NCBI GenBank assembly: GCA_900109895.1
Contig: FOBR01000013.1
Span: forward strand, 87,994 to 151,993
Length of the DNA stretch: 64,000 nt
DNA from: a bacterium A37T11
Lineage (GTDB): Bacteria > Bacteroidota > Bacteroidia > Sphingobacteriales > Sphingobacteriaceae
Direction: 5' to 3'
Positions 1-8,758 of this stretch are shown piece by piece. Position 1 is the stretch's first letter, and each line of letters starts with the position of its first letter. The translations under genes were made by a program, and so were the position numbers. The notes beneath the pieces are model-generated. The model ran no database searches. It saw only the letters and a list, made by a program, of their open reading frames with translations, and was not told the origin of the DNA.

Positions 1-290
1 ACAGAGGGATAAACGGGTGCTTCCGTGGTAATCTGATCATTCAGGATAATTGTACAGTTGGGCTTTTCAAACATCGCATCCTTTAGGGGCTTACCTACCT
101 TTCGGTCATCGATATCAAATGCGCAGACAAACTCAATGTTTTTGGCAGTATAGCCACCAATGTCATCCGCCATAAGCCCTGATTTTTGCTCAGGTAACCG
201 GGTGTAATATTCCACTCCTTGTATTAAAGAACTGGCACAGTTCCCTACTCCTACAATGGCCACCCGGATCTTTTTATTCTGTATAGACAT
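1..290 (-). CDS. Inositol-3-phosphate synthase, N-terminal part (cut by window edge)
   Basis: Reading the minus strand from the ATG at 290-288 gives an open frame to the window edge (about 96 codons). It begins [18 protein letters not shown], a Rossmann dinucleotide-binding start, followed by [11 protein letters not shown] and [16 protein letters not shown]. These are hallmarks of the myo-inositol-1-phosphate synthase family, which turns glucose-6-phosphate into inositol-3-phosphate with bound NAD in the cytosol. The product could feed inositol lipids or other inositol compounds; the context to the left is not visible. The gene is transcribed leftwards from a probable promoter at 387-394. Family assignment rests on the N-terminal third only. 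Confidence 0.85.
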   Translation of the reverse strand, partial: MSIQNKKIRVAIVGVGNCASSLIQGVEYYTRLPEQKSGLMADDIGGYTAKNIEFVCAFDIDDRKVGKPLKDAMFEKPNCTIILNDQITTEAPVYPS

Positions 291-386
291 TATTTATGTA
301 ATAAAATTTGATTAATTGTTAGTTTTTTATCAATATGTGATTGTTTTCTTTGTGTACAAGAATAGTGACAAATAAACTTTGCGCGC

Positions 387-394
387 CAAATATA
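387..394 (-). promoter_or_regulatory. Promoter -7 element for the inositol-phosphate synthase gene
   Basis: The minus strand reads TATATTTG, a perfect match to the Bacteroidota -7 consensus TAnnTTTG. A TTG upstream is present but not at the ideal 19-20 nt spacing. The leader would be about 90 nt. Confidence 0.45.
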
Positions 395-403
395 AGGTAG
401 AAT

Positions 404-1225
404 TCACAAAATCTTAACAATTAGGGAAAAAACTGTCATTAACATGATAATAATAGCAGGTTTAACCTTGCTGGGCAGAATTCCCCATTTCTTTTTGAAA
501 GCTGCGGTGAAATGGTGGGCATTTTTGTATCCTACGGCGTCTGCAGTTTCTCCGACGGTATACCCCTCCTTCAGAAGTTCCTTTCCTCTTTTCATCCTAA
601 GTTCATTTAAATAACCGAATACAGTATGGCCGAATAGCTCTTTAAACCCCTTTTTGAGTTTAAATTCATTTAATCCGGATTGTTGCGACAGTTCAGTTAA
701 AGAGGATGGCCGCCGGAGGTTTGACTCGACAAGAGATTTGACTTCATGCAATTTTTGAAGGTCTTTCTCTTTGATTATGTATGATGACCCCAGCTTCTGT
801 GCAATTCCGATTTGTTGAGATTGGAGAAATGGTGTGGCCAGGCATAATGTAATCAATTTGGAAGGGTTATCTATTTCAATAACAGTTTGGAGCTGTTCAC
901 TAAAATAAGTATGATACTGGCCATCTTCTATAATCTGTGGTTTTTCAATCGGGTGAATAGTTGCCCGGATGCGTCCATTTATCATAAAATGGGTTATCAG
1001 GCAGCTGGGTGGGCCAAAAATTCTAAGTAGACACGGGAGTCCAGTGTCCCAGGTGCCCTCCAAAATATAAATACCAGAAATGTAGGTGCAGTGAAGAGAG
1101 AGAGAGCCTTGCGAAGTGTGCTTTTTATGATCGCAGTGTTTAAGCCCGCCTTTTTCAGGTGAATCCATAGAAAAATCCACATTAACTTGAATGTCTGTCG
1201 CTGTTTCAATGCTAGTAATTTTCAT
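404..1225 (-). CDS. AraC-family transcriptional regulator of the heme locus
   Basis: 273 residues, ATG start at 1225. The C-terminal third holds the two helix-turn-helix motifs of AraC/XylS proteins (about residues 155-255): LTELSQQSGLNEFKLKKGF, then VGETADAVGYKNAHHFTAAF and KKKWGILPSK. The N-terminal part (1-140) resembles the ligand-sensing region of PchR-like iron/siderophore regulators rather than a cupin with clear sugar sites. It is divergent from the heme receptor gene with a 99-bp gap that contains a 12-bp palindrome, so it probably controls the heme genes. The protein ends in an unusual hydrophobic stretch of about 17 residues (AIIIMLMTVFSLIVKIL) after the normal AraC end. Family is sure; target and signal are inferred. 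Confidence 0.9.
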   Translation of the reverse strand: MKITSIETATDIQVNVDFSMDSPEKGGLKHCDHKKHTSQGSLSLHCTYISGIYILEGTWDTGLPCLLRIFGPPSCLITHFMINGRIRATIHPIEKPQIIEDGQYHTYFSEQLQTVIEIDNPSKLITLCLATPFLQSQQIGIAQKLGSSYIIKEKDLQKLHEVKSLVESNLRRPSSLTELSQQSGLNEFKLKKGFKELFGHTVFGYLNELRMKRGKELLKEGYTVGETADAVGYKNAHHFTAAFKKKWGILPSKVKPAIIIMLMTVFSLIVKIL

Positions 1226-1287
1226 GTGACAATCCTTTCGGCGTTGTTTTTAATCCGTTTGACGTGGCTGTTGATTCAGCCTGTACC

Positions 1288-1299
1288 TGCAAATTTGCA
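1288..1299. promoter_or_regulatory. Palindromic operator candidate between araC-like gene and heme receptor
   Basis: TGCAAATTTGCA is a perfect 12-bp palindrome lying 26 bp before the receptor start codon and just upstream of a -7-like TATTTTTA (1304-1311). A second small inverted repeat, GGCTG-N6-CAGCC, sits at 1266-1281. Position suggests binding of the divergent AraC protein or an iron-responsive repressor; which one cannot be told from sequence. Confidence 0.4.
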
Positions 1300-1324
1300 T
1301 TATTATTTTTAAACAGTCTAAATA

Positions 1325-3583
1325 ATGCTTAGAATATTTGAAGTACTTTTATTTGGAATTTGGATATTATTTTCTCAGGTATTAGCACAAAGCTCACTCA
1401 GTACTATTAAAGGGAGGATATTAACAAACGACGGCAAGCCTGCTGACGGGGTAACTGTTTTCCTAAGGGAGAACAATTATGTGACGGTTACCCAACGTGA
1501 CGGTACGTATGTATTAAAAGTGCGGCCCGGTAAATACACTGTACAATATAAGATTTTGGGAATGGTGGCAAAAGAATCTCCGCTTGAGGTTGTTTCAAAT
1601 GCTGCCATTCATCTGCCAGAGGTATCCTTGGAAGTCTCTTCCATTGAACTTGATGAGGTGGTAATTACAGGGCAATTTGCACCCATTTCATTAAATAACT
1701 CGGTTTATTTAGTACGTACACTAAGCCATGAGCAGATACGGTTACGCAATGCAACCAAAGTGCAGGAGGTTTTGAGTGATCAACTGGGGGTGCGGTTCAC
1801 AAATGACCTTACGCTGGGAACGACTGATATTTCATTAATGGGAATGTCTGGTCAGCGCGTTAAGATCTTGTTGGACGGAGTGCCGTTACTGGACCGCGGT
1901 GATACCCGGGAAAGCCTCAACCAGATTGATATTAATCAGATTGACCACATCGAACTCGTGGAAGGACCGATGTCAGTGAGTTATGGAAGCGATGCGCTGG
2001 GTGGGGTTATAAATCTGATCACCCAGAAGGGTGCAGGGGGCGAAAACTTTCGGGTATCGGGGAGAATTCAGGAAGAAACGGCAGGAAATGACTACAAGGG
2101 CTTTCAGGGAAGCGGCACCCATCATGAACATGTTGGGGTAAATTGGCAGCATAAAGGCTGGCAGCTTGACGGCCATATAACCCGGAATAATTTTAATGGC
2201 GCGCAGTTGGGCTGGCTGCCCAAAGACCAGTTGCTGGGGAATGTGACAACGGGTTACCGCAACAACACGATACATATCTGGTATCGTCTGGATGCAGAAG
2301 ATGAAACGATCAAAAATAACGGCGCACCAAATATAAATACGCATATACAAACAGATCAGCATTATTTAAGCAATCGTTGGATGCACCAGTTGCAGGTTGA
2401 GTGGAATATCAACAGCCGGATGAGTTTTTCGGGCGCCGCTTCATATACTGACTATAGCCGGAGGACGCAAACAACTACATTGGATGTTTTAACGGGCGAT
2501 CGCAGACTTTCACTGGGTGCAGGTGAGCAGGATAAATCGATGTTTGATAGCAAATTTTTTAGGAGTACGCTGCAGTACCGCATTTCCAATTCGGTGTCAT
2601 TACAGCCTGGTGCCGAGATCAGTCTGACAGGAAGCAGTGGTGCCCGCATCCTGGGTACGCCAACGATCAATGATTATGCTTTTTTTGTGTCTTCTGAAGT
2701 GGCTGTTACTCCTGGCATCCATCTCAGGCCCGGATTACGCTTTATCAAAAATTCGGTCTACGATGCACCGCCAGTCATCCCGTCGATCAATGCGAAAGTA
2801 TCTCTTTCAAAGGCACTGGATTTACGGCTGGCTTATGCACGAGGTTTCAGGTCTCCGGCCCTTCGTGAACTCTACTTCGATTTCTTTGACGCCAGCCACT
2901 CCATCAGAGGAAATGAACATCTCGAAGCCGAGTTTTCTAACAGCTTTAATGCTTCTGTTGCACTAAAAACACGTGAATGGGGTTCCATGCAGTTAAAATC
3001 AGAACTGGGAGCTTTTTATAATGATTTTAATAACCTGATCACCACGGGTTACGATCAGACCAATCCAGCTGTAATGACGTATATTAATATTGATAAATAT
3101 CGTACTACCGGTGGTACATGGAATAATACAGTATATTATCAGAACTTGCAGGTTGGTATAGGTTTTTCTTATACAGGTGTATATAATCGCCTGCATGAGG
3201 AGGATACCAGCCTTCCCGGATTGACTTGGTATCCTGAAGTCAATGCCAACCTGCTGTATCACTTAAAAAAGATCAGGACTGACGTCAGCCTGTTTTATAA
3301 ATTCAACGGCAAACTGCCCTCCTATGAAACTACCATTGAAAACGAAGAAACTATTATCCATCGTGCAGAGCGATCAGCCTACCATATCGCTGATTTCACG
3401 ATTAATAAATACATTAACAACAGGTTGTCACTAGCTGGTGGGGTTAAGAATCTTTTTAATGTCACCAATGTCAGGAACACCTCAGCCGATGTGGGAGGGG
3501 CACACAGTACAGGTGGGCCGGTTCCGCTGGGCTATGGCCGTTCATTTTTTTTGGGCCTCAATTTTCAGTTTAGCAACTATTAA
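1325..3583 (+). CDS. hmuR: TonB-dependent outer-membrane heme receptor
   Basis: 752 residues with an N-terminal signal peptide (MLRIFEVLLFGIWILFSQVLAQ), a carboxypeptidase-regulatory-like domain (about 28-110), a plug domain (about 120-235, with YGSDALGGVINLITQ) and a 22-strand barrel ending in aromatic residues (NFQFSNY). Around residues 510-540 it has FRSP, then a histidine and GNEHL, corresponding to the FRAP...H...NPNL region of heme receptors such as P. gingivalis HmuR. It should pull heme through the outer membrane with TonB energy. It heads a tight gene series with hmuY, T, U, V and S, and that context makes heme the best substrate call; a siderophore is the alternative. Confidence 0.88.
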   Translation: MLRIFEVLLFGIWILFSQVLAQSSLSTIKGRILTNDGKPADGVTVFLRENNYVTVTQRDGTYVLKVRPGKYTVQYKILGMVAKESPLEVVSNAAIHLPEVSLEVSSIELDEVVITGQFAPISLNNSVYLVRTLSHEQIRLRNATKVQEVLSDQLGVRFTNDLTLGTTDISLMGMSGQRVKILLDGVPLLDRGDTRESLNQIDINQIDHIELVEGPMSVSYGSDALGGVINLITQKGAGGENFRVSGRIQEETAGNDYKGFQGSGTHHEHVGVNWQHKGWQLDGHITRNNFNGAQLGWLPKDQLLGNVTTGYRNNTIHIWYRLDAEDETIKNNGAPNINTHIQTDQHYLSNRWMHQLQVEWNINSRMSFSGAASYTDYSRRTQTTTLDVLTGDRRLSLGAGEQDKSMFDSKFFRSTLQYRISNSVSLQPGAEISLTGSSGARILGTPTINDYAFFVSSEVAVTPGIHLRPGLRFIKNSVYDAPPVIPSINAKVSLSKALDLRLAYARGFRSPALRELYFDFFDASHSIRGNEHLEAEFSNSFNASVALKTREWGSMQLKSELGAFYNDFNNLITTGYDQTNPAVMTYINIDKYRTTGGTWNNTVYYQNLQVGIGFSYTGVYNRLHEEDTSLPGLTWYPEVNANLLYHLKKIRTDVSLFYKFNGKLPSYETTIENEETIIHRAERSAYHIADFTINKYINNRLSLAGGVKNLFNVTNVRNTSADVGGAHSTGGPVPLGYGRSFFLGLNFQFSNY

Positions 3584-3606
3584 TTTTTAATTCATCAATA
3601 TTCAAC

Positions 3607-5001
3607 ATGTTAAATCACAAGTTCATGAAAAAGCTATTATATTACGTTATTTTAGGAACATTTACGGTAATTTCCTGTAAAAATGACGACCCTCCACTGC
3701 CTGACAATCTGGTCAATTTTGTAAGTGACACCCAAGGGATGGAATCGGAAGATGGCTCTGCCACTGTTACGCTCAACTTAAGCCGATCCACTGATGTTGC
3801 CGTGCCACTGACTATAGACCTGCAAGCTTCGGGCGTTAACTATGGTACACAATTCACTACAGAGCCTTCTGCCACGGAAGGATCCCTGATGGTCACCGTG
3901 CCGGCTGGCAGCAACACTGTATCTTTCAAAGTAGTGAGGGCCGATGGTGTGCTGCTTGAAGGAACGGAATCGCTGGCGTTTACCATTAAATCTGCCGGAC
4001 AGCCTGTATTGATAGGTCAAACAGCTAAGCTCACGCTTAGCTTTGCATCCATTATTTCCCAAGGCAGCTCACTCACACTAAACGGTGGTGAAGGGGGTGC
4101 GGCAGCCGTTAATTCAGTATTCGTAGACTTAAGCGCAAATTCGCAGGTTTCTGTGGCAAGGGATAGCTGGGATTTGGGCTTTTATAGCGGTGACGATTTT
4201 AGGGTGATCTTAAATAATTCAACGGCGGCCTCCGTAGTTACCGTGAATAAAACCGACCTAGCGCAGGTTTCATCCGCAGATATCAATATTGCCGATTTGG
4301 AACTGGGCTTCGGTAAAGGAACCTTTAGTCTATTTGACGATGTAACTGGCGACCTGGCAAAAACAGCGATTCAGCAGGTTTCTGCTACAGATGGTGATAA
4401 TAAAGTCTATGTGATCAACCGGGCAGGAGGTTCTGGAACTACGTCCACTGCAGCCGATTTGGTGAAAGTGCGAATTGTAAGAGCCTCAGGAGGCTATACG
4501 TTACAGTTTGCCAAGTTAAACGAAACTACGTTTAAAACAGTAACCGTGACTAAAGATACCAAATATAACTTTAATTACGTTTCTTTTAACAGTGGAGCCG
4601 CGGTAGCCGTAGAACCCACAAAAGACCATTGGGACATGGAATGGACGTATAGTATATATTTTACTGGCAGCTTTCCTTATGCTTTTTCAGACTTGATATT
4701 CACCAATTATTTGGGAAATACACAGTCAGCTGAAGTACTCACCAGCACGGTAGGCTACCAGGCATTTAATGAAAGCAATTTAAGCAGTGTAACGTTTAGC
4801 AATAGCCGTAACACCATCAGCTCAAATTGGCGCACCACTTCGCCCTCCACGCAGGCGGGCGTAAAAACCGATCGGTTTTATGTCATTAAAGATGCTGCTG
4901 GTAATATATATAAAATTAAATTCATTAGTTTCACTACACAGGATGGAGGTACCAGAGGATATCCAAAACTGGAATATGCACTGGTCAAAAAGGGAGTATA
5001 A
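3607..5001 (+). CDS. hmuY: HmuY-family heme-binding surface lipoprotein with Calx-beta-like N-terminal domain
   Basis: 464 residues; lipoprotein signal with lipobox VISC. The second ATG at 3625 (MKKLLYYVILG) is an equally good start. Residues about 30-145 form a serine/threonine/valine-rich beta domain resembling Calx-beta repeats; the rest (about 150-464) is the HmuY domain, seen in the paired blocks DSWDLGFYSGDDFRVILN and KDHWDMEWTYSIYF and the ending RFYVIKDAAGNIYKIKF. HmuY proteins capture heme at the cell surface and pass it to the TonB receptor encoded upstream (23-bp gap). The mature protein contains only one histidine, in KDHWDMEW, so the two-histidine heme binding of P. gingivalis HmuY cannot apply as such; methionines could serve. 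Family good, heme ligand unknown. Confidence 0.85.
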   Translation: MLNHKFMKKLLYYVILGTFTVISCKNDDPPLPDNLVNFVSDTQGMESEDGSATVTLNLSRSTDVAVPLTIDLQASGVNYGTQFTTEPSATEGSLMVTVPAGSNTVSFKVVRADGVLLEGTESLAFTIKSAGQPVLIGQTAKLTLSFASIISQGSSLTLNGGEGGAAAVNSVFVDLSANSQVSVARDSWDLGFYSGDDFRVILNNSTAASVVTVNKTDLAQVSSADINIADLELGFGKGTFSLFDDVTGDLAKTAIQQVSATDGDNKVYVINRAGGSGTTSTAADLVKVRIVRASGGYTLQFAKLNETTFKTVTVTKDTKYNFNYVSFNSGAAVAVEPTKDHWDMEWTYSIYFTGSFPYAFSDLIFTNYLGNTQSAEVLTSTVGYQAFNESNLSSVTFSNSRNTISSNWRTTSPSTQAGVKTDRFYVIKDAAGNIYKIKFISFTTQDGGTRGYPKLEYALVKKGV

Positions 5002-5002
5002 T

Positions 5003-5857
5003 ATGAGTACCTGTAAAATATATTTGTTTTTTTTATTGTTATTTGGGCCAGGAACAATCCTGGCCCAAGGCAGTAAATCATTATCTCCTGGAGTAAAGAT
5101 TGTTTCGGTAAATGGTACCATAAGCGAAATATTGGCAGATCTGGGATTGGAAAAAAATTTAGTGGGTGTGGATGTAACGAGTACCTATCCAGCCAGTATG
5201 CGGGCAAAACCCAAAGTGGGACATAACCGCAATTTGTCTGCCGAAGGAATATTGGCTTTACAACCAGATATCGTAACAGGCTTGTATTTGGATATGAAGC
5301 CCGAGCTGATCACCCAGCTAAAAAGTGCTGGCATCAAATTATTATTATTTAAACAGGAATATTCTGCCGAAGGGACGCGCAAATTGATTAGGGAGGTAGC
5401 AGCCAGTGTTGGCAAAACGCAGCTGGCGGCAGGGATGATTGCCAAACTGGATAAAGACCTGGCTGGGGCATCAAGGATCATTCACGCACGAATTAAACCA
5501 AAAGTATTGTTTATTTATGCACGTGGCACTGGAACAATGATGGTGGCGGGCAAAGGAACCCAAGTACAAACTATCATCCAATTGTCCGGCGGCGAGAATG
5601 CAGTAACAGGCTTCTCTGATTTTAAACCGCTCACAGCAGAGTCGTTGGTAGAGTCAGACCCCGATGTGATTCTATTATTTAGCAGTGGACTGGAAAGTTT
5701 GGGTGGCATAGGAGGGCTGTTATCCGTACAGGGCATTGATCAGACCAAAGCTGGGAAAAATAAAAAAGTAGTAAGTATGGACGGAGCATTGCTGACGGGA
5801 TTTGGGCCCAGACTTGGCCAGGCGGTGGCGGAGTTAACTCAAAAAATACATCAATAA
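5003..5857 (+). CDS. hmuT: Periplasmic heme-binding protein of ABC transporter
   Basis: 284 residues from the ATG at 5003, one base after the hmuY stop; a longer in-frame reading inside hmuY is unlikely because MSTCKIYLFFLLLFGPGTILAQ is a proper signal peptide. The fold is the TroA/BtuF-like two-lobe binding protein: VNGTISEILADLGLEKNLVGVD near the N-terminus, ALQPDIVTGLYLDMKPELITQL, and the second lobe with KPLTAESLVESDPDVILL. It would bind heme in the periplasm and dock on the HmuU permease encoded directly downstream (0-bp gap). The context fixes heme over cobalamin or ferric siderophore, which related proteins carry. Confidence 0.9.
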   Translation: MSTCKIYLFFLLLFGPGTILAQGSKSLSPGVKIVSVNGTISEILADLGLEKNLVGVDVTSTYPASMRAKPKVGHNRNLSAEGILALQPDIVTGLYLDMKPELITQLKSAGIKLLLFKQEYSAEGTRKLIREVAASVGKTQLAAGMIAKLDKDLAGASRIIHARIKPKVLFIYARGTGTMMVAGKGTQVQTIIQLSGGENAVTGFSDFKPLTAESLVESDPDVILLFSSGLESLGGIGGLLSVQGIDQTKAGKNKKVVSMDGALLTGFGPRLGQAVAELTQKIHQ

Positions 5858-6907
5858 ATGGTAAAAAACTATAGCCTCATCATGGGAGGCTTATTGGTGC
5901 TATTGCTAATGGTTATGACGTTGTCTGTATGTTTGGGTGCTGTGTCTATCCCGTTGGATGCTTTTTTTTCAATCGTTGGTGCTCGTTTGGGCCTCAACAG
6001 CCACCATAATTTCCTGCCCAGGCAAGAAGCGGTACTATGGGTGCTCCGGTTTCCCCGGACAATTTTGGCAATGCTGATTGGTGCAGGTTTGGCAACATCT
6101 GGAGCAGCTTTTCAGGGTCTATTCCGCAATCCATTGGCAGAACCTGGACTAATTGGCATCTCATCGGGGGCTTCGCTTTTTGCGGTAGCTATGATCGTAT
6201 TAGAAGTGGGTATATTCCAACAATTGACCGGGTATCTAGGTTATTATGCCTTATCGGTAGCGGCGTTTATAGGTGCTTGTCTTACTACATTTATGGTTTA
6301 CCGGTTGTCTATTCGCCATGGCAAAGCAGACATTGCATCACTGTTGCTGGTTGGAATTGCTATGAATGCGCTAGCGGGAGCCTTTATAGGGTTAATGACC
6401 TACATGGCTACCGACGAGCAGTTGCGTACGATCACGTTTTGGAGCCTCGGCAGCCTGGGCGGTGCAACCTGGCAATCGGTATTTACCGTCATGCCCTTTA
6501 TAGGTATACCACTATTGGTTTTGCCGTTTTTGGCGAAATCGCTTAATGCTTTTTCGCTGGGGGACGCCACAGCCAGACATATGGGAATTAATACGAACCA
6601 AGTAAAAAGGAATGTCATTATCCTGGCAACTATGGCTGTGGGTGGTTCTGTAGCCGTCGCTGGTATAATTGGCTTCATTGGCCTCATTATCCCGCATATG
6701 ATCCGAATGGCTTTTAGCGCAGACCATCGCTTAGTGATCCCGGGGTCTGCACTGTTGGGAGCGTCAGTATTGACGGGTGCAGACCTGCTGGCCAGGACGG
6801 TTGCGTCCCCAGCAGAGCTACCAATAGGTATTGTGACTTCACTGATAGGCGTTCCAGTATTTATTTATATCATTGTAAACCAAAAAAAGAGGAATAGCGA
6901 TGATTAA
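5858..6907 (+). CDS. hmuU: Heme ABC transporter permease (FecCD family)
   Basis: 349 residues with about ten hydrophobic segments. Typical FecCD/BtuC blocks are present: LWVLRFPRTILAMLIGAGL, SGAAFQGLFRNPLAEPGLIG, FWSLGSLGGATWQ, and GIIGFIGLIIPHMIRM with PGSALLGASVLTGADLLAR, which includes the coupling helix that meets the ATPase. The protein forms a dimer in the inner membrane and takes heme from HmuT. It starts immediately after hmuT and its end overlaps hmuV by 8 bp, a sign of translational coupling. Confidence 0.93.
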   Translation: MVKNYSLIMGGLLVLLLMVMTLSVCLGAVSIPLDAFFSIVGARLGLNSHHNFLPRQEAVLWVLRFPRTILAMLIGAGLATSGAAFQGLFRNPLAEPGLIGISSGASLFAVAMIVLEVGIFQQLTGYLGYYALSVAAFIGACLTTFMVYRLSIRHGKADIASLLLVGIAMNALAGAFIGLMTYMATDEQLRTITFWSLGSLGGATWQSVFTVMPFIGIPLLVLPFLAKSLNAFSLGDATARHMGINTNQVKRNVIILATMAVGGSVAVAGIIGFIGLIIPHMIRMAFSADHRLVIPGSALLGASVLTGADLLARTVASPAELPIGIVTSLIGVPVFIYIIVNQKKRNSDD

Positions 6908-7691
6908 AGCAGAAAGCATAGAATATTGGGCTGGAAAGCGCAGACTATTGCATGATGTAAGCCTCGAAGTGCGGAAAGGAGAGATGCTTTCTATCATCGG
7001 GGCTAATGGAGCAGGAAAAAGTACGCTCTTGAAATTGTTATGTGGCGATCAAAAGGCCCATGCAGGCACTATAAGCCTAAATGGTATAACCATCGCGGAA
7101 CTATCCTCACAGCAACTAGCCAAAATGCGTGCGGTATTGATGCAGCGGCATACCTTATCGGTCGCTTTTACCGTTAAAGAAATTGTATTAATGGGTCGTT
7201 ATCCACATTTTGATGTACGCCCTAGTCAGCAAGATATGGAGGTGGTACGCTTGGCAATGGAAGATACGGGGATTATAGATATGGCCGCCAGGAACTATCA
7301 CACCTTATCTGGCGGTGAACAACAGCGAGTGCAGTTGTCGCGGGTTATCGCCCAGATCAGAGATGTGCCGCATGCGGTCTTATTTCTCGACGAACCCACA
7401 ACAGGTTTGGATTTACTTTATCAGCAACAGCTGTTACTAATAGCAAAAAAAATGGCTGGAGCCGGGCATAGCATAGTCACCGTATTGCATGATATTAATT
7501 TTGCTGCCCATTATTCAGATCATATCCTAATTCTGAAAGAAGGTCGCATGGTGGCTTATGGCAAGCCCCGGGAAGTAATTACCGGCAAACATATTCAGGA
7601 CGCATTCGGCATTGGCGTCAGGCTAATCACTACAGACGACCCGGATAGACCCTTGATATTTCCCGGCGACTTGATGGATACTCATAAATAA
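6900..7691 (+). CDS. hmuV: Heme ABC transporter ATP-binding protein
   Basis: 263 residues. Walker A is GANGAGKSTLLKLL (about 33-46), the Q-loop is VLMQRH, the signature is LSGGEQQRVQLSRV, Walker B is AVLFLDEPTTGLD and the switch histidine lies in VTVLHDINFAAHYSD. It powers the HmuU dimer at the cytoplasmic face. The ATG overlaps the last codons of hmuU. The length and the insertion DVPHAVLFLDEP are usual for hemin importers of the HmuV type. Confidence 0.93.
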   Translation: MIKAESIEYWAGKRRLLHDVSLEVRKGEMLSIIGANGAGKSTLLKLLCGDQKAHAGTISLNGITIAELSSQQLAKMRAVLMQRHTLSVAFTVKEIVLMGRYPHFDVRPSQQDMEVVRLAMEDTGIIDMAARNYHTLSGGEQQRVQLSRVIAQIRDVPHAVLFLDEPTTGLDLLYQQQLLLIAKKMAGAGHSIVTVLHDINFAAHYSDHILILKEGRMVAYGKPREVITGKHIQDAFGIGVRLITTDDPDRPLIFPGDLMDTHK

Positions 7692-7707
7692 TAAATAATA
7701 AAACGAT

Positions 7708-8733
7708 ATGGAAACGATACTATCAAATTTGAAAGCAAAATGGGAAGCTCTGAAAGCTGAAAACCCGAAACTGCGCATCCGCGATGCGGCAAAACAACTA
7801 GAAGTAAGCGAAGCTGAATTGCTCAATACAGGCATAGGCCAAGGTGTGAACCGCTTAAACGATGATTTTCAAGGGTTACTGAAAGAAACCGAGGGTCTTG
7901 GTAAAGTGATGGCGTTGACACGCAACGACCATTGCGTACATGAGCGTAAAGGAATCTATAAGAAAGTGGGGTTTAATGGTCACGTGGGCTTGGTGGTCAC
8001 GCCAGATATCGATCTGCGCTTGTTTATGTCACACTGGCATTTTGGTTTTGCCGTTAATGAAGATGAGCGTCTCAGCTTACAGTTTTTTGACAGCGATGGC
8101 ACTGCAGTGCATAAAATATACCTCACCGAACACAGCGATCGGCTAGCTTATAATCAGCTGGTGGACAAATACCGGGCGCAAGAACAGGCCACGGCATTGA
8201 AAACACAGCCCTTGCCGGTCCCGGCTACGGATATTGCCGATGAGGACGCAGACCTGGCAGGTTTCCATCAGGACTGGATAGCACTAAAGGATACCCATGA
8301 CTTTCATTCCATGGTTAAGAAGCACCGGCTAAGCCGATCACAGGCCATTAGGCTAGCTCCCGAAGGATACACCGTGCGGCTGGAATTAGAAACGTTAAAA
8401 GATCTATTAAAAGCAGCTTCTGATAGTCAAACGGAGATCATGGTATTTACGGGAAGTGCGGGCTGTATACAAATACATACCGGCCAAATTAATCGGTTGG
8501 TAGAGACAGGCCCTTGGTTTAACGTGCTCGACCCAATGTTTAACATGCACCTGCGTATGGATGGTATAGCTGCCATCTGGCTGGTGAAGAAGCCGACAGT
8601 AGATGGCTTGGTTCATAGTATAGAGGTTTATAATGCAGAAGGAAATACCATCGTACAATTCTTTGGCAAGCGTAAGCCAGGTATACCTGAGAGCGAAGCT
8701 TGGAGGACATTATTAAGCGCTATTCCTGCGTAA
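7708..8733 (+). CDS. hmuS: HmuS/HemS-family cytoplasmic heme-handling protein
   Basis: 341 residues, two homologous halves typical of HemS/ChuS/HmuS: the first has VMALTRNDHCVHERKGIY and LRLFMSHWHFGFAVNE, the second EIMVFTGSAGCIQIHTGQI and LRMDGIAAIWLVKKPTVDGLVHSIEVY. These proteins receive imported heme in the cytosol, and some members degrade it to release iron. It is the last gene of the heme series, 16 bp after hmuV, and ends 25 bp from a convergent gene without a clear terminator. Whether this member degrades heme or only stores or passes it on cannot be told from sequence. Confidence 0.9.
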   Translation: METILSNLKAKWEALKAENPKLRIRDAAKQLEVSEAELLNTGIGQGVNRLNDDFQGLLKETEGLGKVMALTRNDHCVHERKGIYKKVGFNGHVGLVVTPDIDLRLFMSHWHFGFAVNEDERLSLQFFDSDGTAVHKIYLTEHSDRLAYNQLVDKYRAQEQATALKTQPLPVPATDIADEDADLAGFHQDWIALKDTHDFHSMVKKHRLSRSQAIRLAPEGYTVRLELETLKDLLKAASDSQTEIMVFTGSAGCIQIHTGQINRLVETGPWFNVLDPMFNMHLRMDGIAAIWLVKKPTVDGLVHSIEVYNAEGNTIVQFFGKRKPGIPESEAWRTLLSAIPA

Positions 8734-8758
8734 TTACCTTTTAAGTTACACTTAGTTA

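Noticed and set aside
4880..5002. A longer start for hmuT inside hmuY
   Set aside because: It would overlap hmuY by more than 120 bp and hide the proper signal peptide that starts at 5003.
6037..6546. A 169-codon open frame inside the permease gene hmuU
   Set aside because: It overlaps a clear FecCD permease in another frame, and its translation has no family features.
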